From NCBI GenBank assembly GCA_002689655.1, contig NZHC01000045.1, positions 65,848-107,545 on the forward strand: a DNA stretch of 41,698 nucleotides. The letters are read 5' to 3'. How positions within the stretch are numbered: position 1 is the first letter of the stretch; each line of letters begins with the position of its first letter. The translations under genes were made by a program, and so were the position numbers. The notes below the pieces were generated by a model that searched no databases, was not told the origin of the DNA, and saw only the letters and a list, made by a program, of their open reading frames with translations. This DNA comes from Rhodopirellula sp. (GTDB lineage Bacteria > Planctomycetota > Planctomycetia > Pirellulales > Pirellulaceae). This document shows, piece after piece, positions 1 through 9,377 of the stretch.

Positions 1-137
1 GGATTGACATTTTTCATGGCGTACATCGGGCCATCTTGACAGCCCATGACACCGCAACAAGCAGTAATTACCACTGCCACCATCAATGCAGTTGTGATCG
101 GTCGTGACCAGAAGCGTGATTGAGTCTTAATCGACAT
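1..137 (-). CDS. Lipoprotein, N-terminal fragment cut by window edge
   Basis: Reading leftwards from the ATG at 137-135, the frame stays open for 45 codons to the window edge. The product starts with a polar, positively charged stretch, continues with a hydrophobic segment and ends in a lipobox-like VMGC, which is followed by QDGPMYAMKNVNP. This is a type II (lipoprotein) signal peptide, so the protein is probably anchored to a membrane on its outer side. The mature sequence after the Cys resembles the start of conserved planctomycete lipoproteins that I remember only loosely, so I assign no function. No strong Shine-Dalgarno is present; only an AGG directly abuts the ATG. The gene diverges from the ATPase gene at 583. 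Confidence 0.6.
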   Translation of the reverse strand, partial: MSIKTQSRFWSRPITTALMVAVVITACCGVMGCQDGPMYAMKNVN

Positions 138-582
138 CCTGAATTCCAAATAGGCCTGGAGCTAACATCTCGTGCCACAACGCGACACAATTCAGGAACA
201 CGTACTGCCGAGCAGCACATTGAATTTGAGTCGAAACAGCACATGGAGCGTCCCTAACGCGAATCGGGAACGGACACCCGTTTAGGTCTGTAACAAAGGC
301 TAACCAAAACAGCCAAGACCATTTTCACAGGAGTTCACCGGTCGATGCATTTGCTAGCGATCTTTGCACCGCAGCAGATTTAATTTCGCTATTTCCGTGA
401 AACAGAACTATTCGCTAAGGTTGGATCGGGCGTGTCAGTTGCTGGCAACGTTCCCCTAGCCCACCCCCCATCTTGGTACGGCAGGCTTGGATCGACAAGG
501 AAGTCGCAGAAATCACATTGCAGGAACTCAACAAGACGCTAGCGCTTGCGGAGTACCTGAATGAGCACGGAGGAGCCACGGT
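138..582. other. Divergent intergenic region between lipoprotein and ATPase genes
   Basis: These 445 bases separate two divergently read genes and should hold both promoters. The only clear signal is the ribosome binding site AGGAG at 571-575, seven bases before the ATG at 583. A frame starting at a TTG at 473 overlaps the ATPase start and has no supporting features. I saw no strong terminator, tRNA or repeat. Confidence 0.4.
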
Positions 583-3500
583 ATGTTGCTGGATCGCATC
601 GACATTGACACCCATGGGCCGTTACAGCGAGTCGAACTGGGACCATTCTCAGAACAGATCAATGTCGTCAACGCTCCGGAAGGAAGCGGTAAAACAGCGT
701 TGGCCCGATTTATCAGGGACGCTCTGGTTGAACGCCAATATCCACTTGGCATGCTGAGTTCTTCTACCGGCCGGGTGGTGTTCGCAGGTTGCTATGGACT
801 TGTTCATTACTATCGAGAACAAGATGGAACCGCTCAAGGTCGTCAGACGATCCAACATGAACCGCGTGGTTCCAATCCGGTCAATTTTGGGCTGGAACCT
901 ACAGGCTGGTTGCAAAACATCAGCGACAGCAATGATGCCGAACTCGCAATACAGGCGTTCAAAATACCCGAAGCAATTGCAGACTGCGTCATTACCGATT
1001 CGGCAGTGATAGATGTCGCACGGGTCGTTTCTGCATGTGTGCGTAGCGGTCTGGACGACCAAAACTCCAACGTCAGCAATGACCTCAGTCACCCCGCGAC
1101 AGTCTCCACCGAAACGGCAGCAGTATTTGAGGACCACGCGTCTTACCACCCAGATGCTTCTGCTCAATCTCCTGACCACCATCTCAGCAACGCTTCACTC
1201 ACACCACCGTACGCAACCAACTCTGATCTTCAACGCACTTCAAAACAACTTCGAGTTGACTTAGCGGACATCGAAGCTGAGCTTGCAAGTCTGCAAGCTA
1301 TCACAGGTCCACTCGAAGAACCAGAATATGCTTCATTGCTTTCGAGACGATCATGGCTCACCCAGTGTCTCAACGAAAACCAGAGCCCCAGCCATCGACC
1401 CCAGATCGCTGATGCAGATCCGTTCGAAGCTGGCCCACCTACCGGAATGCGAACAAACAGAAAATCATCGTCTGTTTCAGATCCGACCGACTCCCATGAA
1501 TGTGCAGGGCGAGATATCGAATCGGAACAAAGGCGGCAGGCACACTTGCAATCGCGATTGCGAGAATTGCACGACGAAATCCGCACTCTTCGATCAAAAA
1601 GGAATCAGCTCCGAAATCGCTTGAGTGACCAGACCGAACCGACACTGCAAACCCACACGAGCATTCATCGCAGAAAACGCGAAAACACTGACAGAACGCA
1701 AAAGCAGCGTCAACTTGAAGACATTGATGCGCAAGTGATTCATTGGCAGCGCGCGCAGATGGAAGTTGCTGCCCTGCAGCACTGCATGCTTACAGGCAGG
1801 AGTGAAATGCCGTCGGCCTCGTCACCCGTTGACGAACGAGCGCTTCGAAGAATGCGTTTGAATCGCTTCCTGCACAAACTTGATAAACCCCATGCCTCGC
1901 AGCAAGAAGTTGAAACAGGGGAAAGCACTCCTCTTACGGGGGGGCGAAACTCGCTCAATCAGCACATTCTGCTCGCAACTCGCCAAATCGACTGGCTCAC
2001 AGATCGATACTCAGGGCCAGACCGTATCAGCCGCTCCTGGTATGAACAGGACCAAAGCATCCCCGGCACGGCCGCGACTTTGAGTTCCACATTGCGAACC
2101 ATTCGCGATATCCTGCGACAAATCCACAACTACAACCAACGTCCGCAGCCATCAGCAGTCCATCCACCGATGCACGAGCTATCGCTGGCGCGGCGCTGCG
2201 AACAATGGCTACTATCTGCCATCAAGCAATTGAAACGTCATCGTGACGAGGTGCTGCGTCGAACTCATACACCTGGCGATTTTTCGGAACAAGAATGGTC
2301 GGATTCCAGAAACCGTCAATCGGAGATATGGAGTCGCGAACGCAAAGACCGAACAGCCGAACTGGAAGGCGTGGCACAGAGTTTGGATACCTGCTTGAAC
2401 GAAGCGACAGAGATTCGCCGCAGCATGCGAAACAGTGGGCTGAACGAACATGGAACATCGAAAACCAGAGTCGTACGGCTTAACGAAGACACTGAAAATG
2501 CAGGTCAGGAATCAGCCCGCAGCAACCGGGAATTACTGGTCAAGGAGTTACAAGAAGTTGACACTCGCATCAGTTCTTTTTCACGAGCACAATGGCTGCG
2601 AACCCGCCGAATGCAATGCCTGCGTGAACTTGGTTTTCCCAACAAAAACACGACAGCTTCGTCACCACTCGCGCACCGCGCCAGTCGTTGGCTAATTCGC
2701 TTGACAGGTGGCCGACTGCAACGCATTTGGTGGTCAACAGAAAAAATTGCGTCAACCCCGACGGATCGCCTTAACATGGAAACGGGCATGATCGAGATCG
2801 ACGGCAAGGACGTTGCGGAGTGCCCTAAATTTGACAGAGCATGCGTCGTTCTCGCAGTTCGAATGGCAGCAGGTGACGCACTCGCCCGCTCAGGTCGCCC
2901 TGTTCCACTGATCATCGAGACATTGGATCAAGTAGAGCAAAATTTGAATGACCGATGCATTGACGATGCCGATTCGGTGACACCCCTTGCTTGCCACAGG
3001 GTAAACGGTGCATTTACCGCTGCACTTCATGATTATGCCAGCGACGGTCGCCAACTGCTTATCCTTACTAGCAGTGAACAGTTGACTGCGCAACTTCGAC
3101 GAACGGGTGCACGCATCGAGCAGATACATTCCGAACGAATCGTGCACCCACACAGACCACTTTGGAAATCAAGTTACGCAGCCGAAAAATACGTTGGCCC
3201 TCACCCTCACACTTATGGTCTTCGGGATGTCCCGGAGGAAGCAATACCCATGAAAAAAAGCAACTACATGCCCAACGTAAACGCAAATCAACACTTTGAC
3301 ATGGCGTGGCAGGACTCCCAAGGAAACAGCATCAACCCCTCCAACCAGTCCGTTAACTCTGTTTCAAGTGCGTCAACCGACTGGGCCTCGGACGGAACGT
3401 TGCACCGTGATGGCTATTACTACGCCGATAGCTACAGCACCATTGAATTTCCCAAACCAAACAGCCCTGCGATTGGGAACCCCTCAATGGCTAACGACCA

Positions 3501-4725
3501 ACGCCTCTCAAATGTCAAGGAAGATACCCGGATGTCCAACAACCCTAATGTTGCAACGACGACTTCTGCCTCGCCCTTCTTTCTTTCGGTAGACAGTCCC
3601 ATTGATCAGGGCCCGTCCATCGATGCCGTCGCGGCGGCTCGCTTGCGTGGACTACAAGTCAGCCATATTGTCCACCTGATGCAACAGGACCCCTGTCGAT
3701 TAGCAGATGCATTGGGCTTGGCAAACGTGGAAGCCAACACGATACGACGTTGGCAAGCAGAGTGTCGACTCGTTTGCCGCGTCCCCAACCTGCGGGGCTT
3801 CGATGCGAGAATCCTGGTCGCTTGTGGCATCACAACCCCAGCCACGCTTGCAGCCACTCCCCCTCTCACCCTGCTGCATAAGGTGGAAAGCTTCCTCGCA
3901 ACCGACAGAGGCCAACAAGTCCTGCTGAGTGGTAGCAGTCATGAGCTCGCCCGCATCACGGGCTGGATCGCAACGGCAAACAGCCAAGGACTAGCCTCAC
4001 AAACGGATCAAACCAACAAGCAGTCGGGACCTAGCAGCAGAAACAAGCAAGCTGTCTCTGCCGCAGATGACCATCGACGCTCTACCACGAAACACGGTAC
4101 AGACGTCGCGCCCGCGTTAAAACGCAATCATCTCGGCGAACACACCCGCAGACAAAAACGCAAACACGCACAGGTGAACCATACGTCTGAAACAAACCGA
4201 ACCAGTTTTGTACAGTTCGAACAGCACGCACCCGTGGATGGGCAAGCCCCGGCGACAACAACTGAAGTAGAAACCGAAATTCGTGAGTTACGTTTCTACC
4301 TTCAGCAAGATGCTCCCGTCGTGGATGCACCATCGATCGGTGAACGGATGGAAGAACGCCTACAGGCAATTGGCGTGTACACCATCCAAGACTTACTTGA
4401 TGGAGATGCTGAGCAAATCGCTGAGCAACTGGATCACCGACGCGTCGACGCAGACACAGTGCTGCAATGGCAACAACAAACAACGCTGGTTTGCTGCATT
4501 CCAATGCTGCGAGGCCATGACGCTCAGCTACTAGTAGCGGCCGACATCGTCACACCCGAGGACCTTGCTGGCTGGGACGCAGAAGAGCTGTTCCAGATCA
4601 TTGATCCCATCGCTCGCAGCAAGGAAGGAAAACGAATCCTCCGTGGTGGAAACCTGCCCGACCTCGAGGAAGTGTCCGACTGGATCAATTTCGCCCAACA
4701 CAATCGTGAATTGCAAGCCGCTTGA
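583..4725 (+). CDS. SMC/YhaN-like coiled-coil ATPase with two C-terminal DUF4332-like modules
   Basis: This 1380-residue protein starts at an ATG with a strong AGGAG seven bases upstream. Residues 1-45 form an SbcC/YhaN-type N-terminal ATPase segment with a P-loop APEGSGKT at about 31-38. Residues about 210-760 are charged and heptad-like, consistent with a coiled coil. The C-terminal half of the ATPase lies at about 740-870: it keeps the helix VVLAVRMAAGDALA, but the Walker B strand reads PLIIETLDQ, so the usual Asp-Asp/Glu is not obvious, and I see no clear LSGG signature. A Ser/Asn-rich linker follows. Two homologous modules at about 1008-1134 and 1246-1378 match the DUF4332 (helix-hairpin-helix-like) pattern; they share the core LRG(F/H)DA(R/Q)(I/L)LVA. 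A DNA- or chromosome-associated role is an inference from family. No SbcD-like nuclease partner is next to it. It converges with the dipeptidase-like gene. Confidence 0.75.
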   Translation: MLLDRIDIDTHGPLQRVELGPFSEQINVVNAPEGSGKTALARFIRDALVERQYPLGMLSSSTGRVVFAGCYGLVHYYREQDGTAQGRQTIQHEPRGSNPVNFGLEPTGWLQNISDSNDAELAIQAFKIPEAIADCVITDSAVIDVARVVSACVRSGLDDQNSNVSNDLSHPATVSTETAAVFEDHASYHPDASAQSPDHHLSNASLTPPYATNSDLQRTSKQLRVDLADIEAELASLQAITGPLEEPEYASLLSRRSWLTQCLNENQSPSHRPQIADADPFEAGPPTGMRTNRKSSSVSDPTDSHECAGRDIESEQRRQAHLQSRLRELHDEIRTLRSKRNQLRNRLSDQTEPTLQTHTSIHRRKRENTDRTQKQRQLEDIDAQVIHWQRAQMEVAALQHCMLTGRSEMPSASSPVDERALRRMRLNRFLHKLDKPHASQQEVETGESTPLTGGRNSLNQHILLATRQIDWLTDRYSGPDRISRSWYEQDQSIPGTAATLSSTLRTIRDILRQIHNYNQRPQPSAVHPPMHELSLARRCEQWLLSAIKQLKRHRDEVLRRTHTPGDFSEQEWSDSRNRQSEIWSRERKDRTAELEGVAQSLDTCLNEATEIRRSMRNSGLNEHGTSKTRVVRLNEDTENAGQESARSNRELLVKELQEVDTRISSFSRAQWLRTRRMQCLRELGFPNKNTTASSPLAHRASRWLIRLTGGRLQRIWWSTEKIASTPTDRLNMETGMIEIDGKDVAECPKFDRACVVLAVRMAAGDALARSGRPVPLIIETLDQVEQNLNDRCIDDADSVTPLACHRVNGAFTAALHDYASDGRQLLILTSSEQLTAQLRRTGARIEQIHSERIVHPHRPLWKSSYAAEKYVGPHPHTYGLRDVPEEAIPMKKSNYMPNVNANQHFDMAWQDSQGNSINPSNQSVNSVSSASTDWASDGTLHRDGYYYADSYSTIEFPKPNSPAIGNPSMANDQRLSNVKEDTRMSNNPNVATTTSASPFFLSVDSPIDQGPSIDAVAAARLRGLQVSHIVHLMQQDPCRLADALGLANVEANTIRRWQAECRLVCRVPNLRGFDARILVACGITTPATLAATPPLTLLHKVESFLATDRGQQVLLSGSSHELARITGWIATANSQGLASQTDQTNKQSGPSSRNKQAVSAADDHRRSTTKHGTDVAPALKRNHLGEHTRRQKRKHAQVNHTSETNRTSFVQFEQHAPVDGQAPATTTEVETEIRELRFYLQQDAPVVDAPSIGERMEERLQAIGVYTIQDLLDGDAEQIAEQLDHRRVDADTVLQWQQQTTLVCCIPMLRGHDAQLLVAADIVTPEDLAGWDAEELFQIIDPIARSKEGKRILRGGNLPDLEEVSDWINFAQHNRELQAA

Positions 4726-4778
4726 TTGGCGGCAGTCGCCCACGTAACACCACTGACCATTGCAGAACCACGTAATTG

Positions 4779-4827
4779 CGGCTGAATCGATCAGCCGCTG
4801 AATTGATCAATCATTGGATTGATCAAT
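4779..4827. terminator. Inverted repeats between convergent genes, possible bidirectional terminator
   Basis: CGGCTGA (4779-4785) and TCAGCCG (4791-4797) can pair around a 5-base loop. Just downstream, the self-complementary decamer ATTGATCAAT occurs twice (4802-4811 and 4818-4827). The second copy overlaps the stop codon of the minus-strand gene that ends at 4823. The position between two convergent stops suits a shared terminator, but there is no long T tract on either strand. Confidence 0.35.
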
Positions 4828-6220
4828 CGGGCGTCTGCAACAGTGTGCTTTTGGCAACACGCATGACATTACCGCCAATGACCTTGCGAATGACGTCATC
4901 ATCATGGCCACGCTGCACCAACCCCACCGTGAATAGCGGCCAATTGGTCCAAGCAAGACTATCAATCGCCTGTTGGCTGGTTTGATAATCATCCACCGGC
5001 CACAACGAGCGGAACGCCGTCCGCCGCTTGCCCCGCCCCGGTACCTTTGCTCTCTCGCGACCCGCGTCTTGCGGCTGATAAGCAACGTCTGTACCAATCG
5101 CAACATGATCAGGACCAAATTTCCGAATCACGTGATCTACATGATCCAGTAATACGCTGACATCTCCGTCACCACGCAAAAACCTGGGGATGCAGCAGAT
5201 TCCGATGTAGCCACCGGAATCTGCAATGGCCTTGATCACCTCATCCGGCTTGCTGCGAATATGTGGATAGATCGCCCCACAGACAGAATGGCTCGCAACC
5301 ACCGGCTTGGTTGAAACACGAGCCGCTTCCAAGCTCGTTTGCCAGCCGCTGTGAGCACAGTCGGGAATGACGCCAACCCGATTCATTTCGGCAATGGCAG
5401 CTTCACCGAAGTCACTTAAACCGGCATCTGTTTTTTCCCCACAGCCGTCACCGATCATATTTCGTCTCTGATAAGTCAAGTGCATCATTCGAATACCGAG
5501 TTGAAAAAAGATCCGCACGTACCTCAACTCATCTGGCACAGAAACCCACTGCTGGGTTAACGGCACGCCGTTGCCGGTCATGTAGAGACAATGCCGACCT
5601 TCCTGTTTCGCGGTCAGAACATCCTGTGGAGAAGCAGCTTTGGAAACAAAACCCCGCATCATGTCTGTGACGTAAGTAAAGCGCGCCAGTCGTTTCAGCA
5701 ATCGCATTGGGTCCTGACCTTCCTCGCCTGCATTCTGGAAAACACAGGTAACTCCCGAGGCTCGCCAAGCATCTCGATACTCCTGTTGCTGAACTGGATC
5801 AGTTGCCACGCGGGTCATCATCATATCTTCGCGAACATCATCCAATTCAATTGACGAAGCACCGCTCTTTACGAGTTTTGCAAGTGCATCGCCGTCAACC
5901 GCAGCACGAGGCGAAAATCCATAGGAATCGAACACGACCGATTCGGCATGCAACCGCAAGCCCCTGTCAAGCTCCATGGGCGTTGGCTGAAGGATCTTCA
6001 TCGCAGCCTGACGCAAACTGGCAATTCTAGGATTCAACCGCTCGGTCAATCCAGTGATCGACCCACTTGACGCAACACGTTCATCCACCCGATCAGATGA
6101 ATTCGCCAGTGGCTCCTGCGCACCTAGTGGTTGATGCAGCATCCGACTGGCAGCACAAGTAGCAAGGGCAGCAGTTGTTCCAAGAAAACGGCGACGATTC
6201 AAATAGTCATTCAGTTGCAT
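4823..6220 (-). CDS. Membrane dipeptidase-like (peptidase M19) protein, Tat signal, altered metal site
   Basis: The start at 6220 is chosen because GGAGGA lies about six bases upstream and the product then opens with a twin-arginine signal (NRRRFLG followed by a hydrophobic stretch). An in-frame start 26 codons further upstream would spoil both. The 465-residue product shows the M19 order: DCAHSG, then VVASHS, then VAIGTDVA near the C-terminus, matching the family's two histidine ligands and the late Asp. The canonical early HxD motif is replaced by FDSYGF, and the usual mid-protein Glu ligand region reads LYMTGNG. A dinuclear zinc site like that of renal dipeptidase is therefore doubtful. 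It may be a mononuclear or non-peptidase member. It is exported folded, probably to the periplasm, and converges with the ATPase gene. Confidence 0.8.
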   Translation of the reverse strand: MQLNDYLNRRRFLGTTAALATCAASRMLHQPLGAQEPLANSSDRVDERVASSGSITGLTERLNPRIASLRQAAMKILQPTPMELDRGLRLHAESVVFDSYGFSPRAAVDGDALAKLVKSGASSIELDDVREDMMMTRVATDPVQQQEYRDAWRASGVTCVFQNAGEEGQDPMRLLKRLARFTYVTDMMRGFVSKAASPQDVLTAKQEGRHCLYMTGNGVPLTQQWVSVPDELRYVRIFFQLGIRMMHLTYQRRNMIGDGCGEKTDAGLSDFGEAAIAEMNRVGVIPDCAHSGWQTSLEAARVSTKPVVASHSVCGAIYPHIRSKPDEVIKAIADSGGYIGICCIPRFLRGDGDVSVLLDHVDHVIRKFGPDHVAIGTDVAYQPQDAGRERAKVPGRGKRRTAFRSLWPVDDYQTSQQAIDSLAWTNWPLFTVGLVQRGHDDDVIRKVIGGNVMRVAKSTLLQTPD

Positions 6221-6326
6221 AGGATCCTCCGGAGGCGATAGCCCATTCATGGTAGACGATCCATCTGCGTTCAGGTGAACCCTGACACCAGCAAACAACT
6301 CATCATTGCAACCACGCCACGAGTGT

Positions 6327-9300
6327 TCAGCGAGCGAAGAGTTCTCCGCTTCCTTGGATCACAAGATAATCGCCCGAGAGTTCATGCTTGCCAAATGATT
6401 CACTGGTTCCATCTGGCCAGTCCACGACGACCTTACACGGTTCCTGCAGCGTCCCCAGACCAAAGCCGACACATCGTTCGTTTGAGCATTGAAACCCATC
6501 ACCCGCCAGCAGGTGCCCCACGCGATTTCCCCCTTCGCATTGCAATGTGACGCGTGCTCCGATGGCGTCACGACCGGAGTTGGTACCCACAAAGAAGAAC
6601 CTGCATTGCTGGTGATCTGTCTTGGTCTCATTGACCAACAGAGCGATCGGTTCAAACAGATGAGTGATAACAAGATCTGGCTTATGATCCCTGTTGGCAT
6701 CGAACCTGGCGATCGCACGTCCTAAATGGTCACGCTCAAAGTAATCCCCCAACGAATTACTTTTCACCTGCCCCCACGTGCCAGTCTCCAGACGCTGAAA
6801 CAACTGCGCAGGTTGCTGGTACAAGCGGCTTCGATGAGTGAAGTCATCAATGTCTCCATTGGCCACCACAAGCTCAGAAGTCCCATCGTTATCAGCATCA
6901 ATCCACTGTGTTCCGTAACCGAGCATGGTTTGAGATGGCTCAATCATGCCAACCCGCTTTGATCGATCCGCCCACATGCCAGAGTCAACCTGCTCATAGA
7001 AAGTGTTGTAATCACCTGAAAAATGAGTGAGCAAGAAATCGAGGTCACCATCCTGATCAGCATCACCAGCGGCAATGCCCATCGATGCTTGCGATAGTGA
7101 TCGTTCGTTGACAGCGAGCCCGCGAACACTCGCTTGCTCTGTGAGTTTAAATTCAGGACGATTCATGGAACGGTCAGATTCTATCGCCAACTTGCTACTG
7201 TCATGGTTAATGGTTTCATTGCCTGCTGCATCAGCTGCATTTTGGGTACGATCACTTCGTGACCAGTAGTGATTCGCTGTCATGTCGTTCGCAACATAGA
7301 CATCCAGACCTGATCGATCATCAAGTGCGCCCACAACGATCCCCAAGCCCCGCCCCGACTCATGATCGCTCAACCAATCTGCCGTGACGTCCACATAACT
7401 ACCATTAGCAGCCCCCCGCCAAACGCGATCTTTCTGAGCCGCAAAGGCCAACGGCGCGCAAGACCTCGGTTCTTCCAACTCAGCATCGATACACAATTGC
7501 TGCAACGCTTTCTCTGTTTCGCAATAGCCAAGTTGAAATAGATCGGTCAAACCATCACCATCAAGATCCGCGAAAGCAGCGGAACTGGTCCACGCTTCAC
7601 CAGCCAGCGCGACTTGTTGGGTAACATCAGTGAAGGTCCCATCACCATTGTTGCGCAACAGTTGATTTCGACCGATGTTTGCGACAAACAGGTCAGGAAA
7701 ACCATCGGCGTCATAATCTCCGACAGCAAGCCCCTGTGAAAATCCGCGTCCCCCAATAACTGAGGATTCGGTAACGTTCAGAAATACACCGTCAAGATTT
7801 CGGAACAGAGGATTCGGACTGGAATCAATCTTCATGGGACTTCCATCGATTGACGTCAGACACAGATCTGGCCAACCATCAAGATCAAAATCCAAGACGC
7901 CAACACCACCGGCCCCTGATTGGTAGATCGTCAAACCATCTCCCTCGTTCGCGGACTTACTCAACCGACAGGTGTGGACCAACTGCCGCTCTGCTGCTTG
8001 ATTGGCAAATCTTATTGGCCGACTGCCAGCACGATCAGATACCACGGGACTACTCGAACCAGACTCCAGCCAGGCAGGTTGGGGATAATCGGAGAGATCG
8101 ATCTGTTTAGCCACCGCAAGTTCTGGAATTTGCCAAGGTGTTGCACCAGTCAGATTGGCCCGAACAGACTTATAAATGCTGGTGAGATCCTGCTGCGGAT
8201 TCTGGTTCATACGAAACGCCGCCTGCAACCAGGCAGTCGCTTCCCAGCGTCGTCCAAGAGCTTCCAAACTCTCGGCGATATTGACCGCGTCCGACTGCGA
8301 ATTATTTTTCCACGCCAAGAGCGAATCAACCGCATCCCGCATGGCCGTGATTCCAGCTGCCCGCTCCGCGAGACGCCGAGCGTTATCAGGCTGATCCAGC
8401 TGGGCTAAACTGACCGACAACTTGAGCAGGGCCTCGCCGCTGTTCCCATCAATCAAAGTTGCCTTCCAGTACGCCCTCGCCGCCATGGGCAGATTCCCCT
8501 TTTGCTCAGCAACCCCACCCATTGTCAACCAATACTGAGGCTGACTTTCGATGCCAGAGGGCACACTCTTGAACCACTCCGAAAGTTCAGATGTCCTTTG
8601 CAATTCGTACAGAGCACGACCATACATCGCCTGCCCCGGAACAAAATCAGGATGCTTCTTAACAACAGGTGACAGCAATACCGCAACTTTCTTCCACTCC
8701 GAATGATAAGCCGGAAGTCTGGCCAAGGAATAGTTGGGCCTCAGGTCAGCCGGGTAGGTTTTCAAAGCGTACTTGCACGTGGACTCGACGGTCTGAGGAC
8801 GCGATAGGTCGGAGAGCACAATCAGCAGATTCAATCCCCCATTTCCCCGCTGCACCAACCACTGTAGTTGCTGCCGACTTTCAAATTCCAGACCAAGTGC
8901 CATCTGCATGCCGACAAGCTTCATGCGGTAATCAACAACATCCGGGTAGGCTTCGACCGCTGCTTTCAGCACGCGAATCGACTCGAATGGTCGGCCCACA
9001 TTCACATACTCCTGACCAAGCTTTAGTAGAACTCCCGCGTCTGGCGTTTCGGTCGCTGCAAGAGCCAGTTCATACAACTCGACAGCTCGAGTTGCATCTC
9101 CCCGTGCGACCGCAACATCACCAGCAATCGATAACAACTCGGGATCTTCAGGGCTTCGCAATAAAGCAGCATCAACCTGCCGCGAAGCCGCCGCCACATC
9201 ACCGCGTCTCAACAAACCCCGCACCGCTGCCACCGAATCCTGTGGTGGGTTTGCTACCTTCTCGGCAGGAGTTGTGGCAACAGAATCCTTGCGATTGCAG

Positions 9301-9377
9301 CCCCAAGAAAGCACCATCAAAATGGACAGAAATGAAACCAACGATAAAACGAAATAACGATCTTTCACGCAAGTCAC
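6327..9377 (-). CDS. TPR / FG-GAP / ASPIC-UnbV lipoprotein (CRTAC1-like), paralog A1
   Basis: The 1016-residue product starts at a GTG, with a second in-frame GTG three codons later. A hydrophobic signal ends in the lipobox LSWGC (Cys27). Residues about 45-430 are tandem TPR-like helical repeats. Residues about 485-910 carry FG-GAP/VCBS propeller blades with Asp-rich calcium-type loops such as DFDLDGWPD and DYDADGFPD, and the recurrent NNGDGTF turn. Residues about 925-1010 are an ASPIC/UnbV domain (DAIGARV, AGDGF, VVVDWPDG). A Cys pair (CIDAELEEPRSC) sits in the insertion typical of CRTAC1-like propellers. By sequence it is closest to A2 at 17230, sharing for example GRGLGIV and YVANDMTAN. 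It is divergent from the cytochrome gene. A surface-exposed binding or scaffold role is inferred; the ligand is unknown. Confidence 0.85.
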   Translation of the reverse strand: MTCVKDRYFVLSLVSFLSILMVLSWGCNRKDSVATTPAEKVANPPQDSVAAVRGLLRRGDVAAASRQVDAALLRSPEDPELLSIAGDVAVARGDATRAVELYELALAATETPDAGVLLKLGQEYVNVGRPFESIRVLKAAVEAYPDVVDYRMKLVGMQMALGLEFESRQQLQWLVQRGNGGLNLLIVLSDLSRPQTVESTCKYALKTYPADLRPNYSLARLPAYHSEWKKVAVLLSPVVKKHPDFVPGQAMYGRALYELQRTSELSEWFKSVPSGIESQPQYWLTMGGVAEQKGNLPMAARAYWKATLIDGNSGEALLKLSVSLAQLDQPDNARRLAERAAGITAMRDAVDSLLAWKNNSQSDAVNIAESLEALGRRWEATAWLQAAFRMNQNPQQDLTSIYKSVRANLTGATPWQIPELAVAKQIDLSDYPQPAWLESGSSSPVVSDRAGSRPIRFANQAAERQLVHTCRLSKSANEGDGLTIYQSGAGGVGVLDFDLDGWPDLCLTSIDGSPMKIDSSPNPLFRNLDGVFLNVTESSVIGGRGFSQGLAVGDYDADGFPDLFVANIGRNQLLRNNGDGTFTDVTQQVALAGEAWTSSAAFADLDGDGLTDLFQLGYCETEKALQQLCIDAELEEPRSCAPLAFAAQKDRVWRGAANGSYVDVTADWLSDHESGRGLGIVVGALDDRSGLDVYVANDMTANHYWSRSDRTQNAADAAGNETINHDSSKLAIESDRSMNRPEFKLTEQASVRGLAVNERSLSQASMGIAAGDADQDGDLDFLLTHFSGDYNTFYEQVDSGMWADRSKRVGMIEPSQTMLGYGTQWIDADNDGTSELVVANGDIDDFTHRSRLYQQPAQLFQRLETGTWGQVKSNSLGDYFERDHLGRAIARFDANRDHKPDLVITHLFEPIALLVNETKTDHQQCRFFFVGTNSGRDAIGARVTLQCEGGNRVGHLLAGDGFQCSNERCVGFGLGTLQEPCKVVVDWPDGTSESFGKHELSGDYLVIQGSGELFAR

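Noticed and set aside
473-757. Plus-strand frame of 94 codons starting at a TTG upstream of the ATPase gene
   Set aside because: It runs 175 bases into the strongly supported ATPase gene, has no ribosome binding site and no recognisable domain. The ATPase ATG at 583 has a strong AGGAG.
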